From an uncultured Candidatus Saccharibacteria bacterium (GTDB lineage: Bacteria; Patescibacteriota; Saccharimonadia; Saccharimonadales; Saccharimonadaceae): 5,284 nucleotides of DNA. The stretch spans positions 1 through 5,284 of the forward strand of contig CALHQU010000078.1 in NCBI GenBank assembly GCA_938038145.1, in the 5' to 3' direction. Below, piece by piece: positions 1 through 5,284 of the stretch. The notes under the pieces were generated by a model. The model ran no database searches, was not told the DNA's origin, and was given only the letters and a program-made list of their open reading frames with translations. Position 1 is the stretch's first letter. Each line of letters begins with the position of its first letter. The position numbers and the translations under genes are program-made.

Positions 1-1
1 C

Positions 2-199
<198 letters not shown>

Positions 200-205
200 C
201 AAAGA

Positions 206-221
206 TGGCATACTTTTTGCG
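206..221 (+). promoter_or_regulatory. sigma-54-type -24/-12 promoter match
   Basis: TGGCATACTTTTTGCG matches the RpoN consensus TGGCAC(G)-N4-TTGC(A/T) closely. GG (207-208) and GC (219-220) are separated by exactly the required 12 nt, first G to first G. Transcription would start near 231-232, about 20 nt before the ATG at 251. It lies between the ABC-F stop and the next start codon, inside the GC-rich, apparently foreign portion. RpoN occurs in many Bacteroidota and is not expected in highly reduced patescibacterial genomes, so the site fits a foreign origin for this end. It could also be read as an imperfect Bacteroidota -7 box (TAnnTTTG with one extra T). No activator site is identifiable. 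Confidence 0.5.
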
Positions 222-250
222 AAACATACCCTGACCAACAGCATTCAGAT

Positions 251-889
251 ATGAGGAAAGAAAAGAAGAATATAAACGTGGAAGGCGAAGAGCTGGAACA
301 GTACAGCGAAAAGACAGCCCGGAACGAAGAGCCGGAGCAGTCGGAAAAGAACGCCGGAGCAGAGACCGAAGCGGATGAAACCGCAGAACAGGTTTTACAG
401 CGGTCAATTGATCATCTGGAGAAAATTGTTAAGAAGTATAATCTGGAGGAGAAATTTAAAGCTCGCGGGCTGACTTTGTATCAGGGGATGACACTAGCGT
501 CGATTATTCAGCGCGAATCGATTGGCTGTGGGTCTGGTGCGGAAACTTGCGAGGATCAGCGTAAGATTGCTAGTGTGTTTTACAATCGCCTGAAAGCCAA
601 TATGCCGTTGGGTTCTGATGTAACATATCAATACATTGCTGACAAAACAGGGATAGAGCGCTCGCCAAACCTTAAGTCGCCATATAATACACGTATTCAA
701 AAAGGCTTAACTCCTGGACCAATCGCTTCGCCTAGTTTGAGCGCGTTGAACGCCGCTGCCGACCCGATAAGCTCTGATTATCTATATTTCCTGAGTGGTG
801 ACGATGATATTACGTATTTTGCAAAGACCAACGAAGAACACGAGGCTAATGTCAAGGCTCACTGTCAAAAGAAGTGCCAGATTTCTTGA
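251..889 (+). CDS. mltG: MltG-like lytic transglycosylase catalytic domain with acidic GrpE-like N-terminus; probable chimeric ORF
   Basis: The frame has 212 codons. Residues ~44-212 match the YceG/MltG catalytic region: LTLYQGMTLASIIQRES holds the expected catalytic Glu (E89). It is followed by KIASVFYNRL, MPLGSDVTYQY, the YNTRIQKGLTPGPIASPSL block and the DYLYFLSGDD...EEH ending. MltG is normally an inner-membrane enzyme that cleaves nascent glycan strands and sets their length, with an N-terminal membrane helix, a LysM-like domain and a GYLFPDTY-type stretch before this point. None of these is present. Residues 1-43 are instead a low-complexity Glu/Lys tail resembling the N-terminus of a GrpE. 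GC content changes across the same place, about 58% in 301-390 and 39% in 391-480 by hand count. I infer that the mltG gene is truncated at its 5' end by an assembly or genuine join near 380-395. If translated as written, the protein would be soluble and unlikely to reach peptidoglycan. The 3' end (TGA) looks native. Confidence 0.75.
   Translation: MRKEKKNINVEGEELEQYSEKTARNEEPEQSEKNAGAETEADETAEQVLQRSIDHLEKIVKKYNLEEKFKARGLTLYQGMTLASIIQRESIGCGSGAETCEDQRKIASVFYNRLKANMPLGSDVTYQYIADKTGIERSPNLKSPYNTRIQKGLTPGPIASPSLSALNAAADPISSDYLYFLSGDDDITYFAKTNEEHEANVKAHCQKKCQIS
376..397 (+). other. Probable chimeric junction (foreign GC-rich DNA to host mltG)
   Basis: Up to about residue 43 the frame is acidic low-complexity sequence with GC-ending codons. 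From residue 44-50 (TAEQVLQ) it aligns in character with the stretch that normally follows the GYLFPDTY segment of MltG. Base composition and codon preference shift at the same place. The reading frame happens to continue through. The short coding shared by an acidic tail and by MltG (the Thr-Ala-Glu-Gln codons, 380-391) could have provided a microhomology, so the exact breakpoint cannot be fixed. Either a metagenome misassembly or a real fusion would give this picture; I favour misassembly. Confidence 0.6.
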
Positions 890-911
890 CAAAAACGCAT
901 TTTATAAAATT

Positions 912-931
912 TATTGACTTTATTGTCAATA
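912..931 (+). repeat. Inverted repeat overlapping the -35 box (possible operator)
   Basis: Seven-base arms TATTGAC (912-918) and GTCAATA (925-931) are perfect reverse complements with a 6-nt centre. The left arm contains most of the -35 hexamer, and the right arm sits in the promoter spacer. The size and position fit a repressor-binding site for the LysM-CHAP gene, but the region is AT-rich and no regulator is present in the window. A second perfect palindrome, ATTTTATAAAAT (899-910), lies immediately upstream. Confidence 0.3.
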
Positions 932-942
932 TTGTGTAAAAT
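914..942 (+). promoter_or_regulatory. Sigma-70-type promoter for the LysM-CHAP gene
   Basis: The -35 TTGACT (914-919; 5/6 to consensus) and -10 TAAAAT (937-942; 5/6) are separated by exactly 17 nt in an AT-rich context. It is the best full promoter match in the window. The start point would be near 949, giving a leader of ~130 nt before the assigned TTG start at 1079. Confidence 0.7.
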
Positions 943-948
943 AGATGT

Positions 949-1078
949 TAGATCATTTGTCTAATTTATCAACAGGGGTGAATTACGATAAATGACCTGC
1001 CAAAATTGTCGCTACGGATATAGCAAAACTAATGTAGAATAATAATAATCAATTAGGTCGACAACATATCCTGTTCTA
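949..1078 (+). other. Possible structured 5' leader of the LysM-CHAP mRNA
   Basis: Three potential stems follow the predicted start point. The first is TTAGAT/GTCTAA (948-953/959-964). The second is ATTTATC/GATAAAT (964-970/987-993), whose loop carries CAGG (973-976), able to pair with CCTG (996-999) as a pseudoknot. The third is a weak GCTA/TAGC hairpin (1011-1014/1021-1024). A 16-codon mini-ORF (ATG 992, TAA 1040-1042; contains Cys-x-x-Cys) starts inside the second stem, with an AGGGG 13 nt upstream that is rather far for a ribosome site. The first two stems share A964 and partly exclude each other. The leader matches no riboswitch family I can confidently name, and all of this is pattern reading without folding energies or conservation. 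Confidence 0.35.
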
Positions 1079-2275
1079 TTGCGAGAAGAAAGACAATTTG
1101 GTAGAGGTGCTAGTGGTAACATTGGCGCAAGGAGAACGATTATTCGTAACCATTTTACATCTCTTCGGAGTAAAAAACGTAAACTGCAATCATTTGCAAT
1201 CTACGGTGGAATATTTTTATTGACTATATCATTTTTGATCTATGGTAATAGTGGTAGTAATGTATCTGCTGAAAGATCAAAAACTTTGGCATCATCTGAA
1301 ACTACTGGTGTTTCATCGGTATCTAAGTCTGCTAAGTCTAAAACAGCTTCAGTAGATGAATTAACTGCAGCTAATGCTGTAACTAACTTGGCGGAAACGG
1401 CGGAATTACCTTCGGCTGGTGATTTGCGCGAATCTGAAACTTCACTAACAATTAAGAAGAATCTTTCTCAGAATGATACAGAAGTCATAACAAAACCTGA
1501 CATTGTTAAGCCAGATACTTCGGCTGCGCGTGGCATTTCGTCTTATGTAACCAAAGAAGGTGACACTATGGAATCTATTGCTAAGAAATTTAAGATTTCA
1601 TCTCAGACGCTTCGTTGGGCTAATAATACAACTTCGGACGCCGTAGAGCCGAATAAGACTATAGTCGTGCCTCTTGTTGACGGTGTTGTTTATACTGTTA
1701 AAGACGGCGATACTGCTCAATCTCTGGCAGAAAAGTATAAGACGAGCGCTGAGCGTGTTGTCCTATATAATGATATCGATGACGGTGCTAAGTTGTCTAC
1801 TGGCTCTAGGATTGTGTTGCCTGGAGGTGAGCTTCCAGAAAATGAGCGACCTGGTTATGTCGCTCCGCGAAGTAGGTCATATGGCAATCGATATTCTTCG
1901 TCGTCAACTACCACGAGTGCAAGTCAAAATTGGCTAACCGCTTCTGTCGGTAACCGTTATGCGGCTGGTAACTGTACTTGGTATGCATATGAGCGTCGTT
2001 TGCAGCTTGGTCGTCCAATTGGTAGTTTCTGGGGTCATGCTAAGGCTTGGAGTGCTAGTGCTCGTGCCGCTGGGCTCGTGGTTAACAATGTTCCAGCGCC
2101 GGGTGCTATTATACAGAATACTTGGGGTGGCTTTGGTTACGGACATGTCGGTATTGTGGAGCGAGTAGATGGTCAGAATATCTATATTATGGAAATGAAT
2201 TATAGGGGTTATAATATTATCTCTCCTCGTACCATACCACTTGCTGAGGCTCGTCGTTATAACTTCATTCACTAA
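1079..2275 (+). CDS. Secreted or membrane-anchored protein with two LysM domains and a C-terminal CHAP domain (putative peptidoglycan hydrolase)
   Basis: The product has 398 residues if the TTG at 1079 is the start. A long basic N-region (RSKKRK, 30-35) precedes one hydrophobic helix (~39-55). VSA at 62-64 could be a signal-peptidase site; without cleavage the protein would be a type II membrane anchor. A Ser/Thr/Lys-rich linker runs to ~150. LysM 1 (~155-198, SYVTKEGDTMESIAKKF) and LysM 2 (~204-248, YTVKDGDTAQSLAEKY) should bind glycan chains. A second Ser/Tyr-rich linker (~262-284) leads to a CHAP domain (~288-398). This has candidate catalytic Cys299 (GNCTWYAYERR), His356 (YGHVGIV) and a polar third residue in IMEMNY. 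CHAP enzymes cut peptide bonds or the amide bond in peptidoglycan. The start is uncertain: no ATG exists in frame until deep in the protein, no Shine-Dalgarno precedes TTG 1079, and the frame is open back to the stop at 1046-1048. Likely roles are cell-wall remodelling or, in an epibiont, attack on host wall; the latter is speculation. It has its own promoter and terminator, so it appears monocistronic. Confidence 0.9.
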   Translation: MREERQFGRGASGNIGARRTIIRNHFTSLRSKKRKLQSFAIYGGIFLLTISFLIYGNSGSNVSAERSKTLASSETTGVSSVSKSAKSKTASVDELTAANAVTNLAETAELPSAGDLRESETSLTIKKNLSQNDTEVITKPDIVKPDTSAARGISSYVTKEGDTMESIAKKFKISSQTLRWANNTTSDAVEPNKTIVVPLVDGVVYTVKDGDTAQSLAEKYKTSAERVVLYNDIDDGAKLSTGSRIVLPGGELPENERPGYVAPRSRSYGNRYSSSSTTTSASQNWLTASVGNRYAAGNCTWYAYERRLQLGRPIGSFWGHAKAWSASARAAGLVVNNVPAPGAIIQNTWGGFGYGHVGIVERVDGQNIYIMEMNYRGYNIISPRTIPLAEARRYNFIH

Positions 2276-2298
2276 AATTTAAAATGGCACCAGAGTAA

Positions 2299-3663
<1,365 letters not shown>

Positions 3664-3695
3664 ACCTGTACTGGTGCAAATTAGCGTGAGCTTGA

Positions 3696-3704
3696 TGGTA
3701 TAAT
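3696..3704 (+). promoter_or_regulatory. Extended -10 promoter for sbcB, predicting a leaderless mRNA
   Basis: TGG (3696-3698) is followed by a perfect TATAAT (3699-3704). The ATG lies 6 nt further on, so +1 falls on or next to the start codon, exactly as at obgE. No convincing -35 is seen at 16-18 nt spacing (GCAAAT at 17), which is tolerable with an extended -10. No Shine-Dalgarno is present. Confidence 0.65.
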
Positions 3705-3710
3705 ATAAAT

Positions 3711-5129
3711 ATGGCGCAAACATTTTTCTTCTACGATCTTGAAACTAGTGGTCTTAATCCTCGACAAGATCGGATTATGCAATTTGCCGGTCAGCGAACC
3801 GATATGGATTTGCAGCCGATTGGTGAACCGTATAATATTCTCGTGACACTAAATGACGATACGCTGCCGAGTCCTGATGCGTTGATGGTGACGGGCATAA
3901 CGCCGCAAAAAACTGTCGAAGAAGGCTATACTGAGGCTCAATTTGCGCGTATGTTAAGCGAGGAAATATTTACGCCCGATACGATTGCTGTTGGTTTCAA
4001 TAATATCCGTTTTGACGACGAGTTTATTCGTCATTTGTTTTGGCGAAATTTTTACGATCCATACGAGTGGACTTGGAAAGACGGTCGATCCAGATGGGAT
4101 TTGTTGGATGTGGTGCGTTTAACCAGGGCGCTTCGACCTGAGGGAATTGAGTGGCCGGTTGACGATAAAGGTGAGCCGAGCAACCGCTTGGAGCTCATCA
4201 CGAAAGCTAACGGTATAGAACATGAAAACGCCCATGACGCGCTGGCGGACGTGACCGCGTTGATTGCTGTGACTAAATTGATTAAGCAGAACCAGCCGCA
4301 AATGTATGACTATTTGCTAAAAATGCGCGATAAGAAATTGGTACAGAAACTGGTGAATGTCGATGATAAAAAACCTTTTGTTTATGCGAGTGGTCGTTAT
4401 GATAAAGAATTCGCCAAAACGACCGTGGCTTTTCCGCTAACCACGAGCCGAAATGGTGGCGTGATTGTTTATGATTTGCGTTATGATCCGACGCCGTTTG
4501 TTGATCTGAGCGTTGAGGAATTGTCGGCGAAGATATTTGCAACATGGGAAGAAAGGCAAGCTGAGGATTTCGTTAAATTGCCAGTTAAGGAATTGCAATA
4601 TAATCGCTGCCCAGCAGTTTCGCCACTTGGTGTGTTGACTCAGGGTGATGGCTGGAAGAAGATTTCTCTGGATGCAGAAACTGTACAGAAGCACCAAGAT
4701 ATTTTACTTTCTCATCCAGATTTTGCCGAAAGGCTGCGTAGTATATTTGAGAATAGGCCAGAGTTTAAGAAAATGACCGATCCAGAAGCGCAATTATACG
4801 ATGGGTTTTTGGACAATAGTGATCGAGTTCGCGTTGAAGCTGTGCGTAATGCTGGCGAGCGTGAGTTGGCTGATTTTCATCCGGATTTTCAGGATGAACG
4901 ATTGTCGCCACTATTGTTGCATTATAAGGCGCGAAGTTTCCCTAATTTGCTTAGTGAAGATGAGCTGCGACAATGGGAAGAGTGGCGAACTGGGCATTTA
5001 CAGGCGCAAATGCCGCAATTTATGAAATCTCTGCAACGATTGGCACCTAGCGCGACTGATGAACAACAGTTTATTTTGCAAGAATTGCAGTTATGGCTGG
5101 AATCGGTTCTACCTTCTATTGATAGTTGA
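3711..5129 (+). CDS. sbcB: Exodeoxyribonuclease I (3'-5' ssDNA exonuclease, DEDDh family)
   Basis: The product has 472 residues, close to E. coli ExoI (475), and is recognisably collinear with it from end to end. The DEDDh active site is intact: D9 and E11 in YDLETSG, D102 in GFNNIRFDDEF, and H175 and D180 in NAHDALAD. These sit at a constant offset of six from the E. coli positions (D15, E17, D108, H181, D186). The blocks RNFYDPYEWTW, SRWDLLDVVR, ALRPEGIEWP and TKANGIEH are shared. The SH3-like middle (~205-350) and helical C-terminal domain (~355-472, DPEAQLYDGFLDNSDR and HYKARSFPNLL) are also present. ExoI degrades single-stranded DNA from 3' ends, in E. coli together with SSB, and acts in mismatch repair and in suppressing RecBCD-independent recombination. 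Full-length SbcB is best known from Gammaproteobacteria, so its presence here suggests ancient transfer or a wider distribution; codon use matches obgE, so transfer would not be recent. It follows obgE with its own promoter and ends before a terminator. Confidence 0.96.
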   Translation: MAQTFFFYDLETSGLNPRQDRIMQFAGQRTDMDLQPIGEPYNILVTLNDDTLPSPDALMVTGITPQKTVEEGYTEAQFARMLSEEIFTPDTIAVGFNNIRFDDEFIRHLFWRNFYDPYEWTWKDGRSRWDLLDVVRLTRALRPEGIEWPVDDKGEPSNRLELITKANGIEHENAHDALADVTALIAVTKLIKQNQPQMYDYLLKMRDKKLVQKLVNVDDKKPFVYASGRYDKEFAKTTVAFPLTTSRNGGVIVYDLRYDPTPFVDLSVEELSAKIFATWEERQAEDFVKLPVKELQYNRCPAVSPLGVLTQGDGWKKISLDAETVQKHQDILLSHPDFAERLRSIFENRPEFKKMTDPEAQLYDGFLDNSDRVRVEAVRNAGERELADFHPDFQDERLSPLLLHYKARSFPNLLSEDELRQWEEWRTGHLQAQMPQFMKSLQRLAPSATDEQQFILQELQLWLESVLPSIDS

Positions 5130-5178
5130 AATCTGATTTTACCATAGTGGTTTGCGTAAATAGGGATGTCTGTTTGAT

Positions 5179-5205
5179 GGGTTGGGTAATGGGTGTGTTT
5201 TTGGG
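5179..5205 (+). other. Putative G-quadruplex motif in the sbcB 3' region
   Basis: Four GGG runs (5179-5181, 5184-5186, 5191-5193, 5203-5205) are separated by loops of 2, 4 and 9 nt, with a fifth run at 5163-5165. The motif is on the coding strand between the sbcB stop and the terminator, in an otherwise GT-rich stretch without a gene. The 9-nt loop makes it a relaxed match. Confidence 0.35.
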
Positions 5206-5230
5206 ATGATTAAAAATTAACTCATAGATG

Positions 5231-5276
5231 GAGCGAGCTTTTGAGATTCAATCTCATCATAAGGCTCGCTCTTTTT
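5231..5276 (+). terminator. Intrinsic terminator after sbcB
   Basis: An 8-bp GC-rich stem, GAGCGAGC (5231-5238) with GCTCGCTC (5264-5271), is followed by TTTTT (5272-5276). It extends inward by TTT/AAG (with one wobble), then a 4-nt bulge (5257-5260), then an inner hairpin TGAGAT/ATCTCA (5242-5247/5251-5256). There is no T-run on the other side, so it acts on the + strand. It lies ~100 nt past the sbcB stop. A minus-strand gene beyond the window would not be served by it. Confidence 0.85.
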
Positions 5277-5284
5277 CATACTGG

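Noticed and set aside
887..889. TGA recoded as glycine (Gracilibacteria/SR1-type code 25)
   Set aside because: No real gene here contains an internal TGA, and the TGA stops of mltG and sbcB lie where the families normally end, so the standard bacterial code fits.
949..1030. c-di-AMP (ydaO/yuaA) riboswitch
   Set aside because: GGGGTGAAT and GTCGCTAC recall short conserved pieces of that family, but the long paired regions and most conserved bases are missing and the order and length do not fit.
1006..1040. Second promoter (TTGTCG with TAGAAT) close to the LysM-CHAP gene
   Set aside because: The spacer would be about 23 nt, too long, and there is no proper extended -10.
1934..2272. Minus-strand 112-codon ORF opposite the CHAP domain
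   Set aside because: It lies wholly antisense to a well-supported domain, has no recognisable motif, and has no promoter or ribosome site of its own.

Overview
The window looks like a metagenome-type contig with two parts. From roughly position 390 onward it reads as one coherent, moderately AT-rich genome. My best guess is a Candidatus Saccharibacteria (TM7) or related reduced-genome, patescibacterial lineage. The grounds are recalled similarity of the ExoI, Obg and CHAP proteins, starts without Shine-Dalgarno sequences, and standard-code use of TGA, TAG and TAA as stops. This lineage call is an inference from protein sequence and is not proven. The first ~385 bases differ in base composition, codon choice and gene content. 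They look like Bacteroidota-type DNA: the C-terminus of an ABC-F ATPase, a sigma-54-like promoter, and an acidic N-terminus resembling GrpE.

Layout, all on the + strand: (1) 2-199, 3' end of an ABC-F ATPase gene; (2) 206-221, a -24/-12 (sigma-54-type) promoter match; (3) 251-889, an open reading frame whose first ~43 residues are a highly acidic GrpE-like tail and whose remaining ~169 residues are the catalytic part of the lytic transglycosylase MltG, with no membrane anchor, so it is probably a chimera joined near 380-395; (4) 890-1078, a non-coding stretch with a very good sigma-70 promoter (914-942), an overlapping inverted repeat and a ~130-nt potentially structured leader; (5) 1079-2275, a membrane-anchored or secreted protein with two LysM domains and a CHAP amidase/endopeptidase domain; (6) 2299-2326, an intrinsic terminator; (7) 2341-3663, obgE; (8) 3711-5129, sbcB (exodeoxyribonuclease I); (9) 5130-5284, a 3' tail with a G-rich (quadruplex-type) motif and a strong hairpin terminator.

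Functionally, MltG and the LysM-CHAP protein are peptidoglycan-processing enzymes, Obg is a ribosome-assembly and stress GTPase, and ExoI is a 3'-5' single-strand DNase used in recombination and mismatch repair. obgE and sbcB each have an extended -10 box (TGG-TATAcT and TGG-TATAAT) placed exactly 6 nt before the ATG, which predicts leaderless mRNAs for both. I see no CRISPR array, tRNA, rRNA, transposon or clearly novel multi-gene system. The most important observation is the probable chimeric junction inside the mltG-like frame. The leaderless promoter pair and the structured leader upstream of the LysM-CHAP gene come next.
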